Positions 33,688 through 41,707 of a stretch of DNA of 64,000 nucleotides are shown piece by piece. The DNA comes from Paenibacillus monticola (lineage in GTDB: Bacteria > Bacillota > Bacilli > Paenibacillales > Paenibacillaceae). The notes beneath the pieces are model-generated. The model saw nothing but the letters and a program-made list of their open reading frames with translations, ran no database searches and was not told where the DNA came from. Position numbers and translations under genes: made by a program. The stretch covers positions 62,001 through 126,000 of the forward strand of contig NZ_WJXB01000005.1 of assembly GCF_009664975.1 (NCBI RefSeq), in the 5' to 3' direction. Position 1 is the stretch's first letter; every line of letters begins with the position of its first letter.

Positions 33688-34692
33688 TTACAAATCGAAC
33701 TTCACACCTGTAAGTTTCTCGCTCAGCTGCCAGAGCTGCTCTGCATATTCGGAGTTTATCGCCCACGGACGTACCCCAGTACCCTGCAGGCTGTCAGCAG
33801 GAACAGCTTCAGCAATATCAGCATCCTCGCAGTAGACACCACCTAGACCTTCAAGCTGTGGGCTTACTGCACACCAGACATTGGTGGATGCTCCTTGCGA
33901 AGTTGACTTCAAATACTCGCCCTTTCCCTCTACAGCAGGCTTAACCTGTTCATTCTGTAAGACAGGTTTAGGAGCTACGTCTTCTTCTGTTAAGAAACGG
34001 CCGACATCTGATGAAGGGATCAGTCCGGGGTGCACAGAGAAAGCACGAACGCCATGTGCTCTACCTTTTGTATCCAGGGCAACGGCGAACAATACATTTG
34101 CCGATTTAGACTGGGCATAAGCCTGCCATTTATCGTATTCTCTATGCTCAAAGTTTGGGTCACTAAAGTCTACGCCACCCATGCGATGTGCACGCGAGGA
34201 AACGGAGACGACTCTTGCATTTCCAGCTTGTCTTAAAGCGGGCCAGAGGCGGGCTGTTAATTGGAAATGGCCCAGATGATTCGTAGCAAACTGAGATTCG
34301 TAGCCTCGTGCATCTCGTGAGAGTGGAGCAGCCATAATACCGGCACTATTAATTAGCATGTGTAGCGGTCGCCCTGACTCGAGGAAGCGCTGGGCAAAGC
34401 CATCAATCGAAGCCGGGTCCATAAGATCCAATGCCTCCAGTTCCAGCCGTGGAATATTTGCCACTGCCGCCCGAGCCTTCTCCGGCGTTCTCGCCGGCAC
34501 AATAACTGTAGCGCCAGCCTCCGCCAGTACACGCGATGTCTCCAGTCCAATGCCGGAATAACCGCCTGTAACAATCACTATCTTTCCTGTCAGATCAAGA
34601 TCACCCACTACTTCCTGCGCCGTTGTCTGGGGACCAAAGCCCGAGGAGATTGGGGCTTGAAGGGTCTCTTCATTACTTAAAGAAGTTTTCAT
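33688..34692 (-). CDS. SDR-family oxidoreductase (retinol-dehydrogenase-like)
   Basis: 334 aa from ATG 34692 with GAGGA eight bases before; the ATG at 34707 lacks a site. Cofactor motif VTGGYSGIG near residue 45, LINSAGI near 120, catalytic Ser in VSVSSRAH and YAQSK (Tyr-x-x-x-Lys) near 200. Longer than minimal SDRs, with a C-terminal part (VYCEDADIAEAV, GVRPWAINSEYAEQLW) typical of the WW-domain oxidoreductase / retinol dehydrogenase group found in many bacteria. Substrate unknown. A perfect 22-bp palindrome lies upstream. Confidence 0.88.
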   Translation of the reverse strand: MKTSLSNEETLQAPISSGFGPQTTAQEVVGDLDLTGKIVIVTGGYSGIGLETSRVLAEAGATVIVPARTPEKARAAVANIPRLELEALDLMDPASIDGFAQRFLESGRPLHMLINSAGIMAAPLSRDARGYESQFATNHLGHFQLTARLWPALRQAGNARVVSVSSRAHRMGGVDFSDPNFEHREYDKWQAYAQSKSANVLFAVALDTKGRAHGVRAFSVHPGLIPSSDVGRFLTEEDVAPKPVLQNEQVKPAVEGKGEYLKSTSQGASTNVWCAVSPQLEGLGGVYCEDADIAEAVPADSLQGTGVRPWAINSEYAEQLWQLSEKLTGVKFDL

Positions 34693-34740
34693 TTTGAAAT
34701 TCCTCATTTCTGCATTTTAGAAGCTCTAAAAAGAGCATAC

Positions 34741-34762
34741 GCCTTAAAGTTAACTTTAAGGC
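34741..34762. promoter_or_regulatory. Perfect 22-bp palindrome upstream of the SDR gene
   Basis: GCCTTAAAGTT-AACTTTAAGGC is a perfect palindrome without spacer, 49-70 bases upstream of the chosen start. A GCTCT/AGAGC hairpin follows. It could be an operator; the minus-strand text TTAAGGCGTATGCTC also resembles the repeat unit near 1433. Confidence 0.45.
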
Positions 34763-34840
34763 AAGCACTATTTATTAGCACTGAGAATACCAGGGAATTA
34801 TTGTATATGTACATTTCTTAGAATATATCATACGGCATGC

Positions 34841-34880
34841 TTAATTAGTTAACATAATATATAATATGTTAACTAATTAA
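34841..34880. repeat. Palindrome copy B (16-8-16) with conserved GTTAAC core
   Basis: Perfect arms TTAATTAGTTAACATA and complement around an 8-nt spacer, 28 bases past the stop of the WYL regulator gene. Same core and spacing as copies A and C, different outer arms. Confidence 0.8.
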
Positions 34881-34907
34881 AAAACTATTTTTTTGAAGTA
34901 AATATAG

Positions 34908-35864
34908 CTAACGATACACTTTTTGCAGCACCCTTAGTTTCCCCACAATATACTGCCTTAATTCCAGTGGTTCCACAATTTCGGCTTGGCTTATGATATG
35001 CATAATATCGGAGCAGGCCCTTTCGTAACTATACATATTCACAGTCAAAATGAGCTGCGCTCCATCAGTTACAGTCTCTGTAACCTCCAATCTATTCAAC
35101 AAATCCTTATTCATTCTATCTGTTCTCAGGACTACTGGGTACACTTCTTCCTCACTGCGCGTCTGCTTAAAAGACCTTTCCCGGTCCTTCCAATGTTCCT
35201 CTAAGGTGAACTCCGCAGGGATCAAATAGTGTTCATCCGTGAGCTTTACTGAAGTGATTCGCTCGCATTTGAAGGTCCGAAGTTGTCCTGCTCCCTCGCA
35301 AAAGGCCACAAGATACCAATCCATCTTCTTCACCACTAGACCATACGGATGTAATGTACGAGAAGATGAGTCTCCATTAACCTTACTGTACTGAATGATG
35401 ATCTTTCGGGAGTTCCAAACTGCTGTCCGCACTGCTTCAAGACACGGTATAGCAATACGTTCTGTCCACCAAGGCGTATCATCATAATAAAAGCGGTGTT
35501 TGGCTTTCTCAACATCTATTTGATAGTTCGCAGGCAACGTCTTTTCCAGCTTTAGGAGAGTATTATTGAGCTTCACAGCTGACTCATGCCCCCCTCCTGC
35601 ATACATCCCCATACCTGTTAAATACAGATTGATGACCTCTTCTCCGTGCAACTGTTTGAGATTGACCGTATAACCCTCCATTAATGAAATTCCACCCTGA
35701 GGACCTGGTGTTGTGACCATTGGAATCCCTGCTTCCGCCAGCACATCAATATCCCTATAGATAGAACGGACAGAAGTCTCCAGCGCAAGGGCCAGCTCGT
35801 GTGCCTTCATCCTCCCTCTGGATTCTATTAATAACAAAATAGCAATTAAGCGATGTAATCTCAT
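34908..35864 (-). CDS. WYL-domain transcriptional regulator (YafY type)
   Basis: 318 aa from ATG 35864 with GGAGGG seven bases upstream. HTH_11 at residues 1-60 (HELALALETSVRSIYRDIDVLAEAGIP), WYL core from about 140 (YSKVNGDSSSRTLHPYGLVVKKMDWYLVAFCEGAGQLRTFKCERI) and WCX C-terminal part. Such proteins often sense nucleotides or nucleic acids. Divergent from the Gfo/Idh/MocA gene (121 bases) and upstream of the SDR gene; it may regulate either. Confidence 0.9.
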   Translation of the reverse strand: MRLHRLIAILLLIESRGRMKAHELALALETSVRSIYRDIDVLAEAGIPMVTTPGPQGGISLMEGYTVNLKQLHGEEVINLYLTGMGMYAGGGHESAVKLNNTLLKLEKTLPANYQIDVEKAKHRFYYDDTPWWTERIAIPCLEAVRTAVWNSRKIIIQYSKVNGDSSSRTLHPYGLVVKKMDWYLVAFCEGAGQLRTFKCERITSVKLTDEHYLIPAEFTLEEHWKDRERSFKQTRSEEEVYPVVLRTDRMNKDLLNRLEVTETVTDGAQLILTVNMYSYERACSDIMHIISQAEIVEPLELRQYIVGKLRVLQKVYR

Positions 35865-35985
35865 TATGGAACCCTCCAATGTAGTCCAGCGATATATCTT
35901 TCTAATCCTCAAATAATTGTTGCCAATCTGTTGTCAACATTAGAAGTATATCATTATATACATAAGATGGAAGGAGCGAATAGAT

Positions 35986-36921
35986 ATGAACATTGGTGTA
36001 TTGGGAACCGGCTTTGGAGCCTATCATGTCGAGTTACTAAGTAAAATGGAGCACATCGGCAGAGTTGTCGTCTTCGGAAGGAACGAAGTTAAGTTGCAGA
36101 AGCTGCAGGAAGAGTTGAAAGTTGAGGTTACTACAGATATCGATGATATTTTGTTTGATGCCGACATTGATGTTATTGATATTTGCTTGCCCACTCCCCT
36201 ACATAAACACTACGCCATTGAAGCACTAAAGAACGGGAAGCATGTATTCTGTGAGACACCGGTTTGCTATGAATTAGCAGATGCCTTGGACATGAAGCAA
36301 GCAGAAGTACAATACGGTAAAAAAATATTGGTCAACCAGTTTATCAAATTCGATCCTGCCTATAAATACCTTTACGAGGCTGTTCAGCAGCAGAAATACG
36401 GAAAGCTCTTATCCTTCACCTTAAAAAGAGAGACCTCCCCGATGTGGGGAGACCTGGGACTTGACTCCATCACTACAAATCTGATGATCCATGAGTTGGA
36501 TTTTCTAACCTGGCTGCTGGGAGCAGCAGACAAATTTACAGTTTGGGGCAATAATGCGGGTACAGATGGTGAAGCGCTGGTGCGGGTATTTTTTGAACAA
36601 TCGGATGTGTCCGCAGAGATCCTTGTTTCTTCCCAAATGCCAGAGACTTATCCCTTTACGGTTGGGTATGAGGCGTTCTTCGAGCATGCCAAGCTTATAT
36701 TTCATGAAAGTGACGATATGAATGGCGTTATTGAATCAACATTATACGAATATACCTCATCCGGAAGAGAATCAATCATCTTAGAAAAGGCAAATCCGTA
36801 CGAACAGAGTATCAAATATGCCCTTCAGTGCTTGCGCGAGGGTAGCGAATCCACTTTATCTCTCCATAACGCGATGTTGGCTTTGGAAATAGCCATTGCA
36901 ATAAAGCATAGACTAGTCTGA
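35986..36921 (+). CDS. Gfo/Idh/MocA-family oxidoreductase
   Basis: 311 aa. N-terminal Rossmann domain with GVLGTGFGAYH at residues 4-14 and the EALKNGKHVFCETPVC motif (usual EKP replaced by ETP) near 95. C-terminal alpha/beta domain with LMIHELDFLTWLLG near 170. NAD(P)-dependent action on sugars or related polyols is typical. The EKP lysine is normally important for catalysis; Thr here makes activity less sure. ATG 35986 follows AAGGAGCG. Confidence 0.88.
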   Translation: MNIGVLGTGFGAYHVELLSKMEHIGRVVVFGRNEVKLQKLQEELKVEVTTDIDDILFDADIDVIDICLPTPLHKHYAIEALKNGKHVFCETPVCYELADALDMKQAEVQYGKKILVNQFIKFDPAYKYLYEAVQQQKYGKLLSFTLKRETSPMWGDLGLDSITTNLMIHELDFLTWLLGAADKFTVWGNNAGTDGEALVRVFFEQSDVSAEILVSSQMPETYPFTVGYEAFFEHAKLIFHESDDMNGVIESTLYEYTSSGRESIILEKANPYEQSIKYALQCLREGSESTLSLHNAMLALEIAIAIKHRLV

Positions 36922-37003
36922 TGGAATGTGTTATTTCATCTTTTAAACTGGGTTTAGGATATGGATAGCTGTGTAGTTGATATTTGAATTAAAGTGGATA
37001 AGG

Positions 37004-37078
37004 AGGTGATTTTTATTTGAGTTTTCTATTGTGAATTTTTCATATAATGAATTTTTATAAAATTAAGTTCGTTGGCAC
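37004..37078 (+). repeat. Dispersed direct repeat, copy R1
   Basis: Contains the 24-mer TTTTCTATTG-TGAATTTTTCATAT (37022-37045), identical to 45448-45471. Similarity runs from AGGTGAT to GTTGGCAC with small gaps. Lies just past the stop of the flavodoxin gene. Confidence 0.85.
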
Positions 37079-37099
37079 TACTTTGCTTGGTCAAGTACG

Positions 37100-37585
37100 T
37101 TATCCTACTTTATCGGACATAACCTTAGCAAAGGTCTCTATGGTTGTCGTCGACAATCCCGCAGCTTCATGCTTCTTCCCTTTCACCATTCGCAGGATGA
37201 ATTTGTCCAGTAAGGTTAGCTTCTCTGCATAAACCTCATCCCCAAATGTTTCCTTGGCAAGTGCCCTATTGTACACCTCTACAGGATAAGCTGCAGTTAA
37301 TTCTTGTGCCACTTGTTCCCCTTTCATTCCAGCACAGATAAATAATCCTACTCTTTTAGTCAAAAGCTCCTGCTGATACTTATTCGCAAAGGCAGACATT
37401 TCCTTCTGAATTTTCCCGAAATAGATAGACCCGCCCAAGACAACTGTGTCATATGGAGCAAGCGATGGCTCTTTGGCATGCATAAGATTGACTACCTCGG
37501 TCTCTCCGGACAGCCGGGTCTTCAATTCGTAAGCCGCCTTCTCAGTACATCCATATTTCGAGGTATATACGATAATTGTCTTCAT
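37100..37585 (-). CDS. Flavodoxin-domain protein (HemG-like)
   Basis: 161 aa from ATG 37585 with GGAG eight bases upstream (a GTG lies one codon earlier). FMN-binding loop TSKYGCTEKAA at residues 7-17, then VVLGGSIYFGKI and VGLFICAGMKGE, as in protoporphyrinogen-oxidase-like flavodoxins. Third gene of the TetR operon. Activity as protoporphyrinogen oxidase is not implied. Confidence 0.86.
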   Translation of the reverse strand: MKTIIVYTSKYGCTEKAAYELKTRLSGETEVVNLMHAKEPSLAPYDTVVLGGSIYFGKIQKEMSAFANKYQQELLTKRVGLFICAGMKGEQVAQELTAAYPVEVYNRALAKETFGDEVYAEKLTLLDKFILRMVKGKKHEAAGLSTTTIETFAKVMSDKVG

Positions 37586-37618
37586 CACACAATCTCCTTT
37601 TCAGCCTGTTGGCCTTGT

Positions 37619-38497
37619 TTATTGTCTTGCAGGTTCAATCACATTTCGCAATAAAATAATCATACAGACGATGACGCCAACATTAAAAACCGGAAATATA
37701 ACCAGCTCTGCCGATGAAACCTCCTCACCTGCAACAACCATTGCCACAAGCATAGCTGAAATTGCAGTTAGCAATGTTACGGCTTTGAAGATGACAACAG
37801 CTGCCATCAGATAGCCAATCGGTTGTCTACGGATAAGCAGAATTCCGGTAACAGTGGCGACTGGAACTACGATCGCTAGATCCAACGCCTGAATAACCAG
37901 CGTGCTGTAGTGCTCCAATCCTTCCGGTACAGTGCCGCTTAACAGCGGATTTATTATTTTACCTAGCCACAGCATCAGAATCATAAAGGCTATAAATAGC
38001 AGAAAGGAGCCTAAAGCCTTGGCAGGAAAAGATTTCTTGAAATAGGTATGCAGCCGATCTTTATCAAAGGACAACAGTGTTAAGATAAAGGCGAAGAAGC
38101 TAGCCGAAAGCAGCATTACGTAAACCAAAAACAAGGGGTTGAACATCGCCAGAAAGCTGTAAGAAGCATAGGTATATAAAAAATAACCGAGTGTTCCAGC
38201 TAACAGCAGCCTTCCCTTCACCAATCCTTTAGCTGTCATTAGGAGTGAGATAAGTAGTAAAGGAATGGCCATTAATAGGGTGACAGCATCCTGACCCTTG
38301 GCCTGGGCAGCCATAGATACAGATTCGTGACTATATACACCCGTTCCATAGATCTGCACCGCTTCGCCCCATAGGGTTGTAAAGGTATATTCATCCCCGC
38401 TGCCACTGCTGCCTGAAAAGAGACCATAACCTGCAGCAACCGCTGCAAGGACACTAATTAGTACAGATAGAATAGTAACTGTTCTCATATGTTTCAT
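37619..38497 (-). CDS. Uncharacterised polytopic membrane protein
   Basis: 292 aa with seven to eight hydrophobic segments and an extracytoplasmic loop between the first two (GSSGSGDEYTFTTLWGEAV). ATG 38497 follows AGGAGG. Family not recognised. It lies between the TetR gene and the flavodoxin gene, 33 bases from the latter, all one operon, so it may carry electrons, an ion or a toxic compound together with the flavodoxin. Confidence 0.8.
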   Translation of the reverse strand: MKHMRTVTILSVLISVLAAVAAGYGLFSGSSGSGDEYTFTTLWGEAVQIYGTGVYSHESVSMAAQAKGQDAVTLLMAIPLLLISLLMTAKGLVKGRLLLAGTLGYFLYTYASYSFLAMFNPLFLVYVMLLSASFFAFILTLLSFDKDRLHTYFKKSFPAKALGSFLLFIAFMILMLWLGKIINPLLSGTVPEGLEHYSTLVIQALDLAIVVPVATVTGILLIRRQPIGYLMAAVVIFKAVTLLTAISAMLVAMVVAGEEVSSAELVIFPVFNVGVIVCMIILLRNVIEPARQ

Positions 38498-38534
38498 TAC
38501 TAGCCTCCTCCGTCCTTAGTCGAAATGCTATGCC

Positions 38535-39158
38535 TTACTTCGTAACAATAGCCAGCATCGCCTCCAGGTAGTGAGCGATCAGCGCCTCCCTCTGCTCCTC
38601 CGGCAAACCCTTCTCTATTGTTATCCGCAAAATCAATCCAAACGCTGCACTCCAGATCACCTGTGCCGTCCGTTCCACATAAATGTCTTCGCGGGTGGAC
38701 ATCTGCTCAAATTGTCGAAGACACTGGCAGAGCATCCCTAACGCTTGTCGTTCCTGCGCAGCGCCCTTGAAGAGCACCGCTGTATGACTCAAGATAGAAG
38801 GAGAGTCATTAAGCATCACATTCCTGTATTGTGATCCTTCAGCTAATGACATCTTAATGAATTGCCGTAAAGATTGTTTCAATAGCTCTTCTGGCGATTG
38901 TTCTATTTGCTCACGGGCTGGCCCTGAATTCAATCCGGTTAACATATCACGGTAGCCTTTTTGCAGCACCTGCTCGATAATATCCTCTTTGCCCTGGAAA
39001 TAATGATAGATAATCCCTGGGGAGTACTCTATTTTGTCAGCAATTTTGCGAATGGACAGTTTTTCTATCCCTCCCTCAGCAATCAGCTGGCTGGCAGTAT
39101 CGAGAATCAATACCCGCATTTCCTCTCGTTCCCGCTCTTGCCTTTCCTCCTTGGTCAT
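38535..39158 (-). CDS. TetR-family transcriptional repressor
   Basis: 207 aa. HTH at about residues 17-62 (TASQLIAEGGIEKLSIRKIADKIEYSPGIIYHYFQGKEDI), then a helical ligand domain. First gene of a three-gene operon. A perfect 16-3-16 palindrome overlaps its own promoter, so autorepression and control of the membrane protein and flavodoxin genes is likely. The inducer is unknown. Confidence 0.92.
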   Translation of the reverse strand: MTKEERQEREREEMRVLILDTASQLIAEGGIEKLSIRKIADKIEYSPGIIYHYFQGKEDIIEQVLQKGYRDMLTGLNSGPAREQIEQSPEELLKQSLRQFIKMSLAEGSQYRNVMLNDSPSILSHTAVLFKGAAQERQALGMLCQCLRQFEQMSTREDIYVERTAQVIWSAAFGLILRITIEKGLPEEQREALIAHYLEAMLAIVTK

Positions 39159-39180
39159 GGATAAACCTCCCCTTAACGTA

Positions 39181-39241
39181 ATTTAACACTGTTCAACTAT
39201 TGAACAGTGTTAAATATACATTTTATGGTGTTGAAAGTCAA
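39181..39241 (-). promoter_or_regulatory. TetR operon promoter with palindromic operator
   Basis: On the minus strand TTGACT (39236-39241), 17 bases, TATATT (39213-39218). The operator consists of 16-bp arms at 39181-39196 and 39200-39215 with a 3-nt centre, perfect complements (ATTTAACACTGTTCAA on the left). It covers the -10 edge and start point, 23 bases above the TetR start codon. Confidence 0.85.
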
Positions 39242-39273
39242 TCCATTTAAGGGGGTTTTCATTTATCACATTC

Positions 39274-39301
39274 AGTTAACATAATATTAGTTATGTTAAC
39301 T
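39274..39301. repeat. Palindrome copy C (10-8-10) with conserved GTTAAC core
   Basis: AGTTAACATA-ATATTAGT-TATGTTAACT, overlapping the stop codon of the AbrB-family gene. Same core and spacer length as copies A and B. Confidence 0.8.
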
Positions 39302-40402
39302 AATCGTAGAGGTCTGTTTTTTTTTGATGCCGAAGATCAATTTAAACAACGGTGGGACCGCAAAGAAAATGAAAAACGTACGAAATAACTGATACCCAGC
39401 CACTGTAGACAAATCTGCATTCACTTCATGGGCGATCAGGCTCATTTGGTCCATTCCGCCAGGTGCTAAACTAAGTAGAGCCGTTGAACCTGAAACAGCT
39501 ACAACATAAGAGAAAAGTAAGCTAAGTCCATATGAGCCCGCAATGAGCAGGATACCACTGCCTATGGCCAGGGATATAGTCTGTAGCTTATTGGGCAGCT
39601 TGCGAGGGTCAAGGAGCAGCCCAACGAATACACCGATCATCAGCTGAGCGGCATTAATCATAGAGAACGGAAGTGCAGGGCCATGTACACCGCTTATTTG
39701 GATAACGGCCGTAATAATTGCCGGACCCAGTAAATAGGCCGTGGGAAACTTAATTTTTTGGCCTAGTATCCCACAAAGAGTACAAGCAATCGCAAATAGA
39801 ATCATATTCGGAAACAAGTCACTCCAAATGGCCGATGTAGCCGACAATAACGGTGTGACATCTGTGGCTCCGCTACTGTTGCCAAATAGCGGACTGAATA
39901 TTAACAAGGGTACACACACAATGATCATCATCAGCCGAACAACCTGGATGACGGTCACAACTGTAAGATTGATATCCTCTGTTTCTTCCGCTAAGACGAG
40001 CATCTGCGTCAATCCACCGGGAATACTCCCTAGCAGAATTGTTTTATAATTAATTCCGGATATTTTGGATACTACGAGCGCTATACCTGCACAGAACAAC
40101 AGCAGTAGAACTGTCATGAGAAGCATGGAGGGTAGCTGCCTGGCCATCTCCCTTAGCGCTGAGGCTGTAAGTGACAAGCCGATGGTATAACCTACAATAA
40201 TCATTCCTGTATTTCTGATCGGGCCTGGCCACACATAATACTTTTTGGCAATATTGGAGCCTATCAGTGTGGCAATCATCGGTCCGAGCAACCAAGGAAT
40301 AGGCAGATGCAGGAGCATGAACAAGGCACCTCCAGTCAGTGCGCTGAGCAAAGTGAAGGCGATTTTAACAGAATTTCGGGATGAAGTGAATTTAGAAGCC
40401 AT
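39296..40402 (-). CDS. AbrB-duplication family membrane protein
   Basis: 368 aa with about ten membrane segments in two related halves, each with a PIPWLLGPMIATLI or FPTAYLLGPAIITAV segment, plus SIPGGLTQMLVLAEE and LAPGGMDQMSLIA, typical of the AbrB/ammonia-monooxygenase-like permease family (TIGR03082). Despite the name it is not related to the AbrB regulator. Substrate unknown. ATG 40402 follows GAGGAACGG. Confidence 0.87.
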   Translation of the reverse strand: MASKFTSSRNSVKIAFTLLSALTGGALFMLLHLPIPWLLGPMIATLIGSNIAKKYYVWPGPIRNTGMIIVGYTIGLSLTASALREMARQLPSMLLMTVLLLLFCAGIALVVSKISGINYKTILLGSIPGGLTQMLVLAEETEDINLTVVTVIQVVRLMMIIVCVPLLIFSPLFGNSSGATDVTPLLSATSAIWSDLFPNMILFAIACTLCGILGQKIKFPTAYLLGPAIITAVIQISGVHGPALPFSMINAAQLMIGVFVGLLLDPRKLPNKLQTISLAIGSGILLIAGSYGLSLLFSYVVAVSGSTALLSLAPGGMDQMSLIAHEVNADLSTVAGYQLFRTFFIFFAVPPLFKLIFGIKKKQTSTIS

Positions 40403-40428
40403 TGCCGTTCCTCTTCTCTTGCCGCTGA

Positions 40429-41091
40429 TTATTTATACTGAAAGGTAACTACGCCTCGGTAGTCCTCGAGTGTCTCTTGGGAGATATTTAGTTCTTTAAC
40501 CTCAGTACCGGGATAACCGGCGGCTCTCAGAAATTTGTCTTCACGGTCAAAAAGTATTTTGCCGAAGAGGCCTAAGGCCTTTGTACTGTAATGCATAGGT
40601 ATAGCAACTGTTGGCTGCAACTGCCGCATCACCTCTGCTGCTCCTACTCCATCAAGGGTCTTTCCCCCACCGCCAACAGGCAGCATAAGAACATCCACTT
40701 TACCGATACTCTGTACCTGCTCCGCGGTCAGGATATGACCCAGATCTCCGGTATGGCAGATTCTCAGCCCATCTACGGTGAACACAAAAACAATATTTTT
40801 GCCTCGCTTCGCCCCACCTACATTATCGTGAAACGTTGGAATTCCCTGAATCTCTACATCTTTAATTGTGTAATGTTCTGGCTTATTCACGAGTTCTACC
40901 TTACCTTGAACCACCTTAACTTGATTGTGGTCACGGTGATCATGTGTCACAGCAACAATATCCGCCTGAAGCTCAGGTATACGATAACCTAGAAAACGTC
41001 TTCCAAACGGATCAATTAAGATCACAGTACCCTGTTGTGAAGTAAGCAGAAATGCAGATTGACCAAACCATTTAATTTTCATTATAACCAT
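40429..41091 (-). CDS. MBL-fold metal-dependent hydrolase
   Basis: 220 aa. Metal ligands visible: THDHRDHN at residues 49-56, His88 area in IPTFHD, Asp near 116 in HTGDLGH, and His in IPMHY near 162. Belongs with UluG/UPF0173-like lactonase-type hydrolases. Start ATG 41091 has AAGGAAGAGA upstream. A palindrome matching the one that overlaps the rrf2 promoter lies 34-51 bases upstream, so it is probably under control of the Rrf2 protein encoded just before it. Confidence 0.88.
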   Translation of the reverse strand: MVIMKIKWFGQSAFLLTSQQGTVILIDPFGRRFLGYRIPELQADIVAVTHDHRDHNQVKVVQGKVELVNKPEHYTIKDVEIQGIPTFHDNVGGAKRGKNIVFVFTVDGLRICHTGDLGHILTAEQVQSIGKVDVLMLPVGGGGKTLDGVGAAEVMRQLQPTVAIPMHYSTKALGLFGKILFDREDKFLRAAGYPGTEVKELNISQETLEDYRGVVTFQYK

Positions 41092-41124
41092 TCTCTTCCT
41101 TAAGTAAGATCATATTTTATGATA

Positions 41125-41142
41125 TGTGCAAAATTCAGCACA
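41125..41142 (-). promoter_or_regulatory. Rrf2-type operator upstream of the MBL hydrolase gene
   Basis: TGTGC-N8-GCACA (TGTGCAAAATTCAGCACA), nearly the same as the copy in the rrf2 promoter, with shared flanks (ATGTGC ... GCACACTT). Confidence 0.7.
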
Positions 41143-41157
41143 CTTTAACCAAAAAAA

Positions 41158-41559
41158 TTACTCCATTAGATCCGCAATTGTATATGAAAGTAACACATGA
41201 TCTACCTGTGTATGAATATCCATAATGATCTGTTCAAAGGATTCACGCACCTTTTTACCAAAAAAATTGTTGCCTGTTGTATCGAGCATCCGCTCCCACT
41301 GTGCCCCATCATCCTGAAGTGTTCGGTAGACCTCCGCTAACGTAATATCCTCCGGTTTTCTGGCTAACGTATACCCGCCCCCTCTACCCTGACTAACTTC
41401 AATAAATCCGGCATCCGTAAGTCTGGAAAGGATTTTGCGTAGAGCTGTAGCCTCACCGTTAATAAGCTCAGCGATTTCTGTACTGGAGTATTGCCCAGAA
41501 CGTGAAGCCAGAACAACTAATGCCTGCAGACCGTATCCGAATCGTTTTAGTTCCGCCAT
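41158..41559 (-). CDS. Rrf2-family transcriptional regulator
   Basis: 133 aa. HTH with SSTEIAELINGEATALRKILSRLTDAGFIEVSQGRGGGYTLAR, the Rrf2 signature. It has no Cys, so it cannot hold the Fe-S cluster of IscR/NsrR; it belongs with the cluster-free members such as CymR/YwnA. Its promoter contains a TGTGC-N8-GCACA palindrome, and a second copy precedes the next gene (MBL hydrolase), so it probably represses both. The effector is unknown. The AGGAAC ribosome site is distant (about 14 bases). Confidence 0.9.
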   Translation of the reverse strand: MAELKRFGYGLQALVVLASRSGQYSSTEIAELINGEATALRKILSRLTDAGFIEVSQGRGGGYTLARKPEDITLAEVYRTLQDDGAQWERMLDTTGNNFFGKKVRESFEQIIMDIHTQVDHVLLSYTIADLME

Positions 41560-41592
41560 GGGTTCTCAAGGTTCCTCTCTCACTTATTTATA

Positions 41593-41628
41593 TGTGCGAA
41601 TTATAGCACACTTAAATTTCATTATCAA
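41593..41628 (-). promoter_or_regulatory. rrf2 promoter with overlapping operator
   Basis: Minus strand TTGATA (41623-41628), 17 bases, TATAAT (41600-41605). The -10 lies inside the palindrome TGTGC-TATAATTC-GCACA (41593-41610). Confidence 0.8.
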
Positions 41629-41707
41629 TTTAGAAGTTGTTAAAAACTAAAAGAAGTACTGCTATTTCGCAGTACTTCTTCGTGTACCCTTGCTGATTAC
41701 AGCCAAC

